Assembly (NCBI RefSeq): GCF_014203535.1
Contig: NZ_JACHJI010000002.1
Location: 315,042-379,041 of the forward strand
DNA from: Streptomyces griseomycini
GTDB taxonomy: Bacteria; Actinomycetota; Actinomycetes; Streptomycetales; Streptomycetaceae
Direction of reading: 5' to 3'
Length of the DNA: 64,000 nucleotides
Shown piece by piece: positions 1-8,816 of the stretch (positions are counted from its first letter, which is position 1; each line of letters starts with the position of its first letter). The notes below the pieces were generated by a model, which saw nothing but the letters and a program-made list of their open reading frames with translations, made no database searches and had not been told where the DNA came from. Both the position numbers and the translations under genes were made by a program.

Positions 1-2
1 GG

Positions 3-230
3 CGCCTGGAGAAGCAGCTCGGCAGCGGCGGCCTGGAGATGCGCCGCGTCCGAGCCGACACCAACCACCTGCGCGAGAGCGTCGCGCTGCTGCGGGAGAC
101 GGCCGCCGCGTCGGCCGCCGCGTCGAAGCGGCCCGACCTCGTCACCATCTCCGACACGCCGTACGACCCCTCGCTGTGGGTGGACACGGACGACGAAGGG
201 CTCGGCGCCCGCGACCGTCGCGCTCCCTGA
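3..230 (+). CDS. C-terminal fragment of an unrecognised protein
   Basis: The window opens inside a reading frame that ends in TGA at 228-230; the 5' end lies outside. The visible 75 residues begin with a charged, leucine-spaced stretch that looks helical or coiled-coil (RLEKQL..., HLRESVALLRE), then an Ala/Ser run, then a polar tail containing PYDPSLWVDTDDEGLG. I do not recognise the family. It lies 36 bases ahead of the succinate dehydrogenase operon on the same strand, so co-transcription is possible. An internal ATG at 39 exists, but the frame is open and coding-like before it, so it is more likely a truncated gene than a 63-residue one. Confidence 0.55.
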   Translation, partial: RLEKQLGSGGLEMRRVRADTNHLRESVALLRETAAASAAASKRPDLVTISDTPYDPSLWVDTDDEGLGARDRRAP

Positions 231-266
231 CCCCCCGATCCCCCCGACCTCGACCGGAGTGGACAC

Positions 267-1103
267 GTGGCCACAGGTACCGAACCTCCTGCCACCGAAC
301 CCCGCCCCCGAAGCGGCGGCGTCACGGCGGGCACGCGCGCCGCGATCGACGCCCCGCACCTGCGGACCGACCGCTGGTGGCTGGCCCCGGCCGCCACCGC
401 GGTCGGCCTGCTCGCCTTCGTCGTCTACTCGACCTGGCGGGCCTTCGCGAACGCCGACTACTACGCGGCACCGTACGTCTCGCCGTTCTACTCCCCGTGC
501 CTCGCGGAGAACTGCGAACCCATGAAGGCCGGGCCGAACTGGGAGATCTTCGGCAGCTGGTGGGGCGTCTCACCGGCGATCATCATCCTGATCTTCCCGC
601 TCGGCTTCCGCCTGACCTGCTACTACTACCGCAAGGCCTACTACCGGGGCTTCTGGGCGTCCCCGCCGGCCTGCGCGGTGGCCGAGCCGCACAGGAAGTA
701 CACCGGCGAGACCCGCTTCCCGCTGATCCTGCAGAACGTCCACCGGTACTTCTTCTACGCGGCGATCCCGGTCGCCGCCATCCTGACCTACGACACCGTG
801 CTCGCCTTCCGCGACGAGCACTACGAGTGGGGCCACATGGGGCTCGGCACGCTCGTCTTCCTGGTCAACATCGTGTTGATCTGGGCGTACACGATCTCCT
901 GCCACTCCTGCCGGCACATCGTCGGCGGGAAGCTCAAACACTTCTCGAAGCATCCGGTGCGCTACCGGATGTGGCAGTGGGTGGGCCGGCTGAACGCCCG
1001 GCACATGCAGCTCGCCTGGGCGTCGCTGCTGAGCGTGGCGCTCGCCGACCTCTACGTGTACCTCGTCGCGTCCGGCGCCTTCGACGATCCGCGCTTCTTC
1101 TAA
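267..1103 (+). CDS. sdhC: Succinate dehydrogenase cytochrome b-type membrane subunit
   Basis: Predicted 278-residue membrane anchor of a succinate dehydrogenase/fumarate reductase complex, carrying haem b and passing electrons to menaquinone. The start is GTG at 267, preceded by GGAG with 7-base spacing. After a roughly 35-residue soluble N-terminus there are about five hydrophobic segments (near residues 39-58, 102-120, 160-181, 194-214, 246-267). Histidines in or beside the helices (QNVHRYFFY, WGHMGLG, SCHSCRH, ARHMQLAW) are candidate haem ligands. The size and five-helix layout fit the single-subunit type of anchor rather than the small SdhC plus SdhD pair. Flavoprotein and Fe-S subunit genes follow directly (18-base gap, then a 4-base overlap), which supports the assignment. 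The symbol is by role, not by close similarity to E. coli SdhC. Confidence 0.88.
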   Translation: MATGTEPPATEPRPRSGGVTAGTRAAIDAPHLRTDRWWLAPAATAVGLLAFVVYSTWRAFANADYYAAPYVSPFYSPCLAENCEPMKAGPNWEIFGSWWGVSPAIIILIFPLGFRLTCYYYRKAYYRGFWASPPACAVAEPHRKYTGETRFPLILQNVHRYFFYAAIPVAAILTYDTVLAFRDEHYEWGHMGLGTLVFLVNIVLIWAYTISCHSCRHIVGGKLKHFSKHPVRYRMWQWVGRLNARHMQLAWASLLSVALADLYVYLVASGAFDDPRFF

Positions 1104-1121
1104 CCGAGTGGGGACTGACAG

Positions 1122-3086
1122 ATGTCCGTGGTCGACCGGCAGGAATGGGACGTCGTCGTGGTCGGTGCGGGCGGCGCCGGACTGCGCGCCGCCGTCGAGG
1201 CGCGCGAGCGGGGCGCCCGTACGGCCGTGATCTGCAAGTCCTTGTTCGGCAAGGCGCACACGGTGATGGCCGAGGGCGGCATCGCGGCGGCGATGGGCAA
1301 CGTCAACGCCGGGGACAACTGGCAGGTCCACTTCCGCGACACCATGCGCGGCGGGAAGTTCCTCAACCAGTGGCGGATGGCCGAACTGCACGCCCGGGAG
1401 GCGCCGCAGCGGGTGTGGGAGCTGGAGACCTGGGGTGCGCTGTTCGACCGGACGAAGGACGGCCGGATCTCGCAACGCAACTTCGGCGGCCACGAGTACC
1501 CGCGCCTCGCGCACGTCGGCGACCGCACGGGGCTCGAGCTGATCCGCACGCTCCAGCAGAAGATCGTCGCCCTGCAGCAGGAGGACTTCCGGGAGACCGG
1601 GGACCACGAGTCCCGGCTGAAGGTCTTCCAGGAGTGCACGGTCACGCGCGTGCTCAAGGACGGCGAGCAGGTGGGCGGCGTCTTCGGGTACGAGCGGGAG
1701 TCCGGGCGCTTCTTCGTGCTGGAGGCGCCCGCCGTGGTGATCGCGACCGGCGGCATCGGCAAGTCGTTCAAGGTGACGTCGAACTCGTGGGAGTACACCG
1801 GCGACGGTCACGCGCTGGCGCTGCTGGCCGGGGCCCCGCTGCTGAACATGGAGTTCGTGCAGTTCCACCCGACGGGCATGGTCTGGCCGCCGTCGGTGAA
1901 GGGGATCCTGGTCACCGAGTCGGTGCGCGGGGACGGCGGGGTGCTGCGCAACTCCGAGGGCAAGCGCTTCATGTTCGACTACGTCCCGGACGTCTTCAAG
2001 GACAAGTACGCGGAGTCCGAGGAGGAGGCCGACCGCTGGTACGACGACCCGGACCACAACCGGCGCCCGCCCGAGCTGCTCCCCCGCGACGAGGTGGCCC
2101 GCGCGATCAACGCCGAGGTGAAGGCGGGCCGCGGCTCCCCGCACGGCGGGGTCTTCCTGGACGTGTCCACGCGGATGCCGGCCGAGGTGATCAAGCGGCG
2201 GCTGCCGTCGATGTACCACCAGTTCAAGGAACTGGCGGACGTCGACATCACGGCGGAGGCGATGGAGGTCGGGCCGACCTGCCACTACGTGATGGGCGGC
2301 GTCGCCGTCGACTCCGACTCGGCGGCGGCGCGCGGCGTGCCGGGGCTGTTCGCGGCCGGTGAGGTGGCCGGCGGGATGCACGGCTCCAACCGGCTCGGCG
2401 GGAACTCCCTGTCCGACCTGCTGGTGTTCGGGCGCCGGGCGGGCTGGCACGCGGCCGAGTACGCGGCCGGGCGGGCGGCCGCGCGCCCCCGGGTGGACGA
2501 CGCCCAGGTCGACGCCGCCGCCGCGGAGGCGCTGCGGCCGTTCTCGGCGGAGAGCGGGGAGGGCGGGGAGCCGGCCGGGGGGCCGCCGGAGAACCCGTAC
2601 ACCCTGCACCAGGAACTCCAGCAGACGATGAACGACCTGGTCGGCATCATCCGCCGCGACGCGGAGATGAAGCAGGCGCTGGAGAAGCTGGGCGAGCTGC
2701 GGGCGCGGGCGCGCCGGGCCGGGGTGGAGGGGCACCGGCAGTTCAACCCGGGCTGGCACCTCGCCCTCGACCTCAGGAACATGCTGCTGGTCAGCGAGTG
2801 CGTGGCGCGGGCCGCGCTGGAGCGCACCGAGTCGCGCGGCGGGCACACCCGCGAGGACCACGCGGCGATGGACCGCGCGTGGCGCAACGTGAACCTGCTG
2901 TGCACCCTCACCGACCCCGCGGGCGCCCTCACCGACCCCGCGGGCGGTCTCGCGGCCACCGATCCGGTGCGCGGCCAGATCACCCTCACCCGTGAGACCA
3001 CCGAACCCATCCGCCCCGACCTGCTCGCCCTCTTCGAGAAGGAGGAGCTGGTCAAGTACCTCGCCGAAGAGGAGCTGTACGAGTGA
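1122..3086 (+). CDS. sdhA: Succinate dehydrogenase / fumarate reductase flavoprotein subunit
   Basis: 654-residue catalytic subunit that oxidises succinate to fumarate using covalently bound FAD. The Rossmann dinucleotide motif VVVGAGGAG is at residues 12-20. KAHTVMAEGG follows, with His46 in the position of the FAD-linked histidine of the family. Later landmarks include FVQFHPTGM and the C-terminal-side GGMHGSNRLGGNSLSDL, both characteristic of SdhA/FrdA. Between about residues 455 and 485 there is an extra acidic/Pro-rich insert, and near the C-terminus a small duplication (two copies of LTDPAG). Both look like lineage padding. The gene lies between the cytochrome b and Fe-S genes, and its stop overlaps the GTG of sdhB, indicating translational coupling. 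Confidence 0.96.
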   Translation: MSVVDRQEWDVVVVGAGGAGLRAAVEARERGARTAVICKSLFGKAHTVMAEGGIAAAMGNVNAGDNWQVHFRDTMRGGKFLNQWRMAELHAREAPQRVWELETWGALFDRTKDGRISQRNFGGHEYPRLAHVGDRTGLELIRTLQQKIVALQQEDFRETGDHESRLKVFQECTVTRVLKDGEQVGGVFGYERESGRFFVLEAPAVVIATGGIGKSFKVTSNSWEYTGDGHALALLAGAPLLNMEFVQFHPTGMVWPPSVKGILVTESVRGDGGVLRNSEGKRFMFDYVPDVFKDKYAESEEEADRWYDDPDHNRRPPELLPRDEVARAINAEVKAGRGSPHGGVFLDVSTRMPAEVIKRRLPSMYHQFKELADVDITAEAMEVGPTCHYVMGGVAVDSDSAAARGVPGLFAAGEVAGGMHGSNRLGGNSLSDLLVFGRRAGWHAAEYAAGRAAARPRVDDAQVDAAAAEALRPFSAESGEGGEPAGGPPENPYTLHQELQQTMNDLVGIIRRDAEMKQALEKLGELRARARRAGVEGHRQFNPGWHLALDLRNMLLVSECVARAALERTESRGGHTREDHAAMDRAWRNVNLLCTLTDPAGALTDPAGGLAATDPVRGQITLTRETTEPIRPDLLALFEKEELVKYLAEEELYE

Positions 3087-3847
3087 GCAGCTACGAGGCC
3101 CGCTTCAAGGTGTGGCGCGGGGACGCCGAGGGTGGCGGCCTGGAGGACTTCGAGGTCGAGGTGAACGACGGCGAGGTGGTCCTCGACATCATCCACCGCC
3201 TCCAGGCCACCCAGGTCCCCGACCTCGCCGTGCGCTGGAACTGCAAGGCCGGAAAGTGCGGTTCGTGCTCGGCGGAGATCAACGGGCGTCCCCGGCTGAT
3301 GTGCATGACCCGCATGTCGGTGTTCGAGCGGGACGAGACGGTCACCGTGACGCCGCTGCGGGCGTTCCCGGTGATCCGCGACCTGGTGACGGACGTCGGC
3401 TTCAACTACGCCAAGGCCCGGCAGGTCCCGGCCTTCGTGCCGCCGGAAGGGCTCGGTCCGGGCGAGTACCGGATGATGCAGGAGGACGTGGACCGCTCGC
3501 AGGAGTTCCGCAAGTGCATCGAGTGCTTCCTGTGCCAGGACACCTGCCACGTGGTCCGCGACCACGAGGAGAACAAGCAGGCGTTCGCGGGACCGCGGTT
3601 CCTGATGCGGATCGCCGAACTGGACATGCACCCGCTGGACGCGGCCGAGGAGGCCGGCCTGGACCGCAAGCGCACGGCCCAGGACGACCACGGCCTCGGC
3701 TACTGCAACATCACCAAGTGCTGCACGGAGGTCTGTCCCGAGGGGATCAGGATCACGGACAACGCGCTGATCCCGCTGAAGGAACGGGCGGTCGACCGCA
3801 AGTACGACCCGCTGGTGTGGCTGGGGTCGAAGATCAGGAGGCGTTAG
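3083..3847 (+). CDS. sdhB: Succinate dehydrogenase iron-sulphur subunit
   Basis: 254-residue electron-transfer subunit between the flavoprotein and the cytochrome b anchor. A plant-type [2Fe-2S] ligand set is visible at Cys54, Cys59, Cys62 and Cys74 (CKAGKCGSC ... C). CIECFLCQDTC gives Cys145/148/151/155 and CNITKCCTEVC gives Cys208/213/214/218, together supplying the [4Fe-4S] and [3Fe-4S] ligands expected of SdhB. The start is GTG, overlapping the sdhA stop as GTGA. The gene ends tail-to-tail with the next gene, with a 14-base overlap, so no room remains for a separate terminator or a fourth sdh gene in this operon. Confidence 0.95.
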   Translation: MSSYEARFKVWRGDAEGGGLEDFEVEVNDGEVVLDIIHRLQATQVPDLAVRWNCKAGKCGSCSAEINGRPRLMCMTRMSVFERDETVTVTPLRAFPVIRDLVTDVGFNYAKARQVPAFVPPEGLGPGEYRMMQEDVDRSQEFRKCIECFLCQDTCHVVRDHEENKQAFAGPRFLMRIAELDMHPLDAAEEAGLDRKRTAQDDHGLGYCNITKCCTEVCPEGIRITDNALIPLKERAVDRKYDPLVWLGSKIRRR

Positions 3848-5198
3848 GGCGCAGCCAGCCGTTCCGGTACTCGTTCCAGTTCGTCTCCGTCGCCGCGAAG
3901 TCGATGTACGGGGCGACACCGAAGAGTTCCCGGCCGGGGTCGGTCCGGGAGAGGCCGAGGCGGGCGCCGCGGACGGCGGCGGCGACGGTCTCGGCGTGGC
4001 CCCAGTGGTCGAAGTTGCTCTCGTGGTAGAAGGGCAGCCCGATCAGCAGGTGGGTGGTGGGCGGGGTGACCTCCAGGGCGAGGGAGGTCTGCTGGGCGAC
4101 GTAGCCGCCGTAGGTGCCCTCCAGCGGCTGCGCGGTGTCGTACGTCATCACGGCGATCTGGTCGACGCGGCGGGCGACCTGGCCGAAGAACTCCTGCGAC
4201 CACCACTTGGGGTGTTCGGTGAAGAGGCCGAACACGGAGTGGAGGGCGGGGAGCGGGTCGATCTGGTGGGCGGCCACGGACAGCTGCGCGTCCCGGGCGC
4301 GGGTGACGGCGCGCAGGTCGTCCAGGAGGGAGAGGTAGTCCCGGTCGCCGGAGTGCAGCGGCTCCAGGTCGAGGTGGACGCCGTCGTAGCCCGCGTCCAG
4401 GACCTGACCGGCGCTGCGGACGACGGCGGCGCGGGTCGCGGCGCGGTCCAGGTGCAGGCCGTCGGGGCCCCCGTTGGCGAGGACGTCCCCGAGGAAGGCC
4501 TGGACCCGGACGCCCGGCAGCTCCCGGTGCACGGCGTCGATCAGCCAACGGGCTCGCGGGTAGGCAGACTTCGGCAGGGTTCCGTCGTGCTCCAGCGGCC
4601 CGGAGTGGACGTACAGGTCACGGATCCCGGTGTCCTCGAGGCGGCGGGCGAGCGCGGTGACGTCGGCGTCCTTCTTGCGCCCGTCGACCCAGGCGTGCCC
4701 GAGCCACATGGCGTCCCGGTCACGGGTGTACGTCCCGTCCGCCGGGTCGCCCATGTAGTTGACGCGCAGGGCGGTCCCGGCGGCGAGGAGGGGGACGAGG
4801 AGCGCGAGGACGAGCACGAGGGCGGCGCGTCCGACCCGGCGGGCCCAGGGCCTGCGGCGTTCCCCGCGGGACGCGTCGGGCACGCCGGACGGGTCCGGAG
4901 CTTCCGAAGCCTCGACCGGGCCGGGCGGACCCGGGGAGGCCGGGCCACCGGAACCCTCGACCGCCTCACGCACGCCGGACGACTCCGGGACCTCCGGAGC
5001 CTCCGCCGGGCCGGGCGGACCCGGGGAGGCCGGGGCTCTCGGAGTCTCCGCCGGGTCGGACCGGGCCGGTGGGTCCGGGGCGTCGGAGGGCTCGGCCGGG
5101 CCCGCGCCGGTGGCCCCCGGAGGGGTCGCGCCGGACGGTTTCGGCGGGCTGTCCCCGTCTCCTTCGGCCATCGGCTGCTGCGGCTCCGTGCGGTCCAT
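3834..5198 (-). CDS. Membrane-anchored GH18-like (chitinase-fold) hypothetical protein
   Basis: 454-residue protein in three parts: a Pro/Gly/Glu/Ser-rich cytoplasmic N-terminus of about 115 residues, one transmembrane helix (about 124-143), and an extracellular domain. The outer domain has TIM-barrel GH18 hallmarks: the strand-4 segment YDGVHLDLEP (271-280) resembles the catalytic DxxDxDxE, with His replacing one Asp, and later AVMTYD is a typical GH18 strand. Catalysis is therefore uncertain, although the terminal acid of LDLE is kept. The N-terminus contains two near-copies of a segment starting PASPGPPGP (residues 57-76 and 87-106), an internal duplication. It could act on cell-wall or peptidoglycan-like glycans or be a binding protein; no partner gene is obvious. 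Confidence 0.8.
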   Translation of the reverse strand: MDRTEPQQPMAEGDGDSPPKPSGATPPGATGAGPAEPSDAPDPPARSDPAETPRAPASPGPPGPAEAPEVPESSGVREAVEGSGGPASPGPPGPVEASEAPDPSGVPDASRGERRRPWARRVGRAALVLVLALLVPLLAAGTALRVNYMGDPADGTYTRDRDAMWLGHAWVDGRKKDADVTALARRLEDTGIRDLYVHSGPLEHDGTLPKSAYPRARWLIDAVHRELPGVRVQAFLGDVLANGGPDGLHLDRAATRAAVVRSAGQVLDAGYDGVHLDLEPLHSGDRDYLSLLDDLRAVTRARDAQLSVAAHQIDPLPALHSVFGLFTEHPKWWSQEFFGQVARRVDQIAVMTYDTAQPLEGTYGGYVAQQTSLALEVTPPTTHLLIGLPFYHESNFDHWGHAETVAAAVRGARLGLSRTDPGRELFGVAPYIDFAATETNWNEYRNGWLRPNAS

Positions 5199-5286
5199 CC
5201 CGGCCCCCTCATCCGTCGACTTCCGTCGGCGGCCTCGTGGTTGGTGTTGCCGGGGAGGACGAGGGGAACAGATGTTCCGGTTGCGG

Positions 5287-5847
5287 TCAGCAGGGGGAGG
5301 GCGCCCGCCGGACGTGCCGGTGGCCGTCCAGGGGGAAGGCCGGCGGGGCGGCGGGGAGAAGGCCGGACAGCACGAAGCCGCTCTTCTCGGCGACGCGGCA
5401 GGAGGCCGCGTTGTCGACCTGGTGCAGCAGCTCCAGACGGGACAGACCCTCGTGGGCGAAGGTGGCGAAGGCCCAGTCGGACAGGGCCGTCAGGGCGCGG
5501 GGGGCCACTCCCCTGCCCCGCGCGTGGGCCGCCGTCCAGTAACCGACCTCGGCCGAGGGGGAGCCCGTGGCCGGGCGTTTGAGGACGACGTTGCCCACCG
5601 GCCGGGCGTCGGACGCCCGCGTCTCCTCCACGGCGAACGCCAGGCGTTCGCCGGTCTCCCAGCCGCGCCGCTGCTCGGCCACCCACCGCGCCGCGCTCGG
5701 CTCGTCGTGCACGGGCGCGGTCGCCCAGCGGCGCATGGCCTCGTCCTCGTACAGCTCGGCGAGGGCGGCCGCGTCCTTCGGGGCCCAGGGGCGCAGGGTG
5801 AGGGTGCCGGTCGTCAGGCGTACCGGGGTGGCCGGGGTGATGTGCAC
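5287..5847 (-). CDS. GNAT family N-acetyltransferase (RimJ/RimL-like)
   Basis: 186 residues. The N-terminal pattern LTLRPWAPKDAAALAELYEDE and the later segment VGYWTAAHARGRGVAPRALTAL contain the acetyl-CoA binding RGRGVA loop of GNAT enzymes; LSRLELLHQVDNAASCRVAEKSGF is the usual GNAT motif B region. This arrangement is typical of the RimJ/RimL subgroup that acetylates protein N-termini or small amines; the substrate cannot be told from sequence. The start is ATG. It is a single gene between the GH18-like gene upstream of it on the opposite flank and the PP2C gene, all on the minus strand. Confidence 0.87.
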   Translation of the reverse strand: MHITPATPVRLTTGTLTLRPWAPKDAAALAELYEDEAMRRWATAPVHDEPSAARWVAEQRRGWETGERLAFAVEETRASDARPVGNVVLKRPATGSPSAEVGYWTAAHARGRGVAPRALTALSDWAFATFAHEGLSRLELLHQVDNAASCRVAEKSGFVLSGLLPAAPPAFPLDGHRHVRRAPSPC

Positions 5848-5879
5848 GGTGCGAGCGTACGCGCCCCGCCGACACCCCG

Positions 5880-8549
5880 TCAGAACAGGCCCAGCAGTGC
5901 CTCCGCCGGGTCGGTGAGGGGGGTGTCGGCGCCGGGGAGGGGGAGTTCGAACCAGACCGTCTTGCCCCGGGGGGTGCGGCGGGAGCCCCAGGCCGCGCTG
6001 AGCAGGCCGACGAGCTGGAGGCCGCGACCGCCCTCGTCGGTGTCGCGGGCGCGGCGGCGGCGCGGCTGGACCAGGCCGGCGTCCCAGACCTCGCAGACCA
6101 GGGTGCGGTCGAGGAGGAGGCGGAGCCTGATCTCCCCCTCGCCGTAGCGCAGGGCGTTGGTGACCAGTTCGCTGACCAGCAGCTCCGTGGTGTCGACCAG
6201 GGACTCCATGTCCCAGCCGATCAGCTGGGCGCGGGCGTACTCGCGGGCGCGGCCCACGCTGCGGGGCTCACGCGGCAGGGTCCAGTCGCCGACGGACTCG
6301 GCGGGCAGCCCCTGGATCCGGGCCATCAGCAGGGCGATGTCGTCCTCGCCGTGGTGGGTGTCGAGGGTGTTGAGGACGTGGTCGCAGACGTCCTCCAGGT
6401 TCGGCTGGGTGTCGGCGCGCGGCGCCGTCGTCGAGGAGTGGTGGCCGGGCGACGGGCGGGAAGGGTCCGTGAGCGCGCCCACGAAGGCCTGGAGGCCCTC
6501 GTCGAGGGGGTGGTCGCGGCTTTCGACCAGTCCATCCGTGTAGAGCGCGAGCAGGGAGCCTTCGGGCAGTTCGACCTCGACCTCCTCGAAGGGTTCGCCC
6601 CCGACGCCGAGCGGCATGCCGGGCGGCACGTCCAGCATCAGCGCGGGCTCGCCGGGTTCGACCAGGACGGGCGGCAGGTGGCCCGCGTTGGCGAAGGTGC
6701 AGCGTCTGGTCACCGAGTCGTAGACGGCGTAGACGCAGGTCGCCAGGTAGACCTCGGAGAGGTCGGCCTCGCGGGGGCGGCGGGCCGCCCGGGTGGCCTG
6801 CTGCACGCCTCCGGGGGCTCCGAGGCCCCGGGCGATCTCGTCCAGCTGGGAGAGGACCTCGGCGGGTTCCAGGTCGAGCTGGGCCAGGGTGCGTACGGCG
6901 GTGCGCAGTTCGCCCATGGCCACCGCGGCGCGCAGGCCCCGGCCCATGACGTCGCCGACGACCAGCGCGGTGCGGTGGCCGGGCAGTTCGATGACGTCGA
7001 ACCAGTCGCCGCCGACCTCGCCGGTCCGGCCGGTGGCCGCGTTGCCGGGCAGGTAGCGGCAGGCGATGTCGAGGCCGGAGGCCTCCGGGTCGCCGGGCGG
7101 GAGCAGGGACCGCTGCAGGATCAGCGCGCGTTCGTGCTCGCGCCGGTACAGGCGGGCGTTGTCGATGCAGACGGCGGCGCGTGCGGCCAGTTCCACCGCG
7201 AGGTCGCGGTCGCGGTCGCCGAACGGCTCGCTGCCCTTGGTCCGGGCGAACTGCGCGAGCCCCACCACCGTGTCGTGGGCGACCATCGGCACGGCGAGCG
7301 TGGACTGCACCAGGCCGCCGTCCTCGCCGGGGACGGTCTGCGGGCGGGCGGTGCGCAGGGCGTCCGCCCAGGGCGAGTTGAACGCGTAGTGGTGGACGGC
7401 GCCCAGCTTCACCCGTTCGACGGCACCGTCGAACGGCGCGTCGGAGACGGCGCTGGCGAAGGCGACGCGGCGCACCTCCGCGCTGCCGTCGGCCAGCCCC
7501 GGCGGGGTCTCGTCGCCGGCCAGCAGACCCTGGTACAGGTCGACGGTGGCCAGGTCGCAGAAGCCGGGGACGACGACGTCGAGGAGCTCGCGGGCGGTGG
7601 TCTCCAGGTCGAGGGAGTTGCCGATGCGGGCGCCGGCCTCGTTGAGGAGGGCGAGATTGCGCCGTGCGGCGGCGGCCTCGCGGGCGGCCGCGCGGCGGGC
7701 GGTGATGTCGGTTCCGAGCCAGGCGATGCCGATGGGCCGGCCGCTGCCGCTGTGCACGCGGTAGAGGTTGACGGACCAGTGGCGGCGCTCGTCGGAGCCC
7801 GGGACGAAGCCGGTGACGTGCATGTCCGTGATGGAGTCGCCGGTCTCCAGCACCCGGCGCAGGGTCGCGGCGACCCGCTCGGCCTCACCGCGCGGCAGGT
7901 AGTCGTGGACGCCCTTGCCGCGGTGGTCGTCCGGGGTGCCGCCGAAGATGGACGCGAACCGCTGGTTGGCCCGGCGTACCCGCAGATCGGGGTCGATCAG
8001 CAGGAAGCCGAACGGAGACTGGCCGAATATGGCCTGTGAGGCGGCGAGGTCGGTCTCGATGCGGCGCAGGGTGCGGACGTCGACGACGATGCAGACGGCG
8101 GCCTTCTCCCCCTCCTCGGTCCGGGTCGGCATGACGTAGACCTCGGCCAGGCCCTCCCGGTCGCGCTCGTCCCGCGCCACCGTGTCCGGCAGCCGGAAGG
8201 GCACCACCCCGGTCCACTCCCGGCCGTCGAGGATCTCGGCCATCTTGCGCTGGCCCTGCTCACGCCGGTCGGAGGCGACGAAGGCGGCGATGGGATCCAT
8301 GCCGACGGCGCGGTCGGCGGGGATGCCGAAGAGCTGTTCGGCGCGCAGGCTCCACTGGTCGACCAGCCCGTCCGGGCCGATGGAGAAGGAGGCGACCTTG
8401 ATGTAGTCGTACATGGAGCCGGGCGGACTGCTCTGCCACATCGCGTCGCCGGACGGGGCGTCGCCGGAGGAGAGGCCGTCCGCGGCCTCCGTCCTCGGGC
8501 CGCCCGACGAGTCCTCGGACTCCGTGGCCTTCGCTGGTATCTCGCTCAC
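5880..8549 (-). CDS. PAS/GAF sensor - SpoIIE-type PP2C phosphatase - HATPase fusion
   Basis: Multidomain signalling protein of about 889 residues. Two PAS-like domains (SFSIGPDGLVDQWS and FLLIDPDLRVRRANQRF) are followed by a GAF domain and a PP2C domain of SpoIIE type with the metal-binding patterns GGDWFD, VGDVMGRG, FANAGHLPP and LALYTDGLVESRD. The C-terminus is a GHKL ATPase (LVSELVTNALRYGEG, DEGGRGLQLV) like anti-sigma kinase RsbW/SpoIIAB. Such proteins dephosphorylate anti-sigma antagonists and can phosphorylate them with the second module, linking a signal to partner switching. I chose GTG at 8549 rather than an ATG 84 bases upstream because GGAGGGG lies about 9 bases before it. A lone RsbW-like kinase gene lies just upstream. 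Confidence 0.92.
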   Translation of the reverse strand: MSEIPAKATESEDSSGGPRTEAADGLSSGDAPSGDAMWQSSPPGSMYDYIKVASFSIGPDGLVDQWSLRAEQLFGIPADRAVGMDPIAAFVASDRREQGQRKMAEILDGREWTGVVPFRLPDTVARDERDREGLAEVYVMPTRTEEGEKAAVCIVVDVRTLRRIETDLAASQAIFGQSPFGFLLIDPDLRVRRANQRFASIFGGTPDDHRGKGVHDYLPRGEAERVAATLRRVLETGDSITDMHVTGFVPGSDERRHWSVNLYRVHSGSGRPIGIAWLGTDITARRAAAREAAAARRNLALLNEAGARIGNSLDLETTARELLDVVVPGFCDLATVDLYQGLLAGDETPPGLADGSAEVRRVAFASAVSDAPFDGAVERVKLGAVHHYAFNSPWADALRTARPQTVPGEDGGLVQSTLAVPMVAHDTVVGLAQFARTKGSEPFGDRDRDLAVELAARAAVCIDNARLYRREHERALILQRSLLPPGDPEASGLDIACRYLPGNAATGRTGEVGGDWFDVIELPGHRTALVVGDVMGRGLRAAVAMGELRTAVRTLAQLDLEPAEVLSQLDEIARGLGAPGGVQQATRAARRPREADLSEVYLATCVYAVYDSVTRRCTFANAGHLPPVLVEPGEPALMLDVPPGMPLGVGGEPFEEVEVELPEGSLLALYTDGLVESRDHPLDEGLQAFVGALTDPSRPSPGHHSSTTAPRADTQPNLEDVCDHVLNTLDTHHGEDDIALLMARIQGLPAESVGDWTLPREPRSVGRAREYARAQLIGWDMESLVDTTELLVSELVTNALRYGEGEIRLRLLLDRTLVCEVWDAGLVQPRRRRARDTDEGGRGLQLVGLLSAAWGSRRTPRGKTVWFELPLPGADTPLTDPAEALLGLF

Positions 8550-8816
8550 GCGAACCGTCCCCTCCAGCTCACCGCGTCCGGCACCGGTCACCGGAGGCGG
8601 CTGCCCGCAGTATCCAGCACTACGGCGCCGCACGACACGGTGTTCACGATCACAGCACGGTCCCGATGCTTTTCGGTCCGTGCTGTGAGAACACTTCCAG
8701 TCTTCTAACCAGCGGACACACCGTCGAACCCCCTCTTCGGCAACCGTCCACCGGACCGTACCGGCCGGTGGACGGGAGGAGCGGGGGCGTACACCCGCGG
8801 GCGGTGGCGCCGTGCC

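Noticed and set aside
3996..5582. Long plus-strand frame opposite the GH18-like gene
   Set aside because: It lies antisense to a coherent protein, has composition typical of a GC-bias shadow (runs of VG, RG, AG) and no ribosome site or recognisable domain.
6351..8039. 562-codon plus-strand frame opposite the PP2C fusion
   Set aside because: Its translation is repetitive G/V/A/R/D without motifs, whereas the minus strand encodes complete PAS, GAF, PP2C and HATPase domains.
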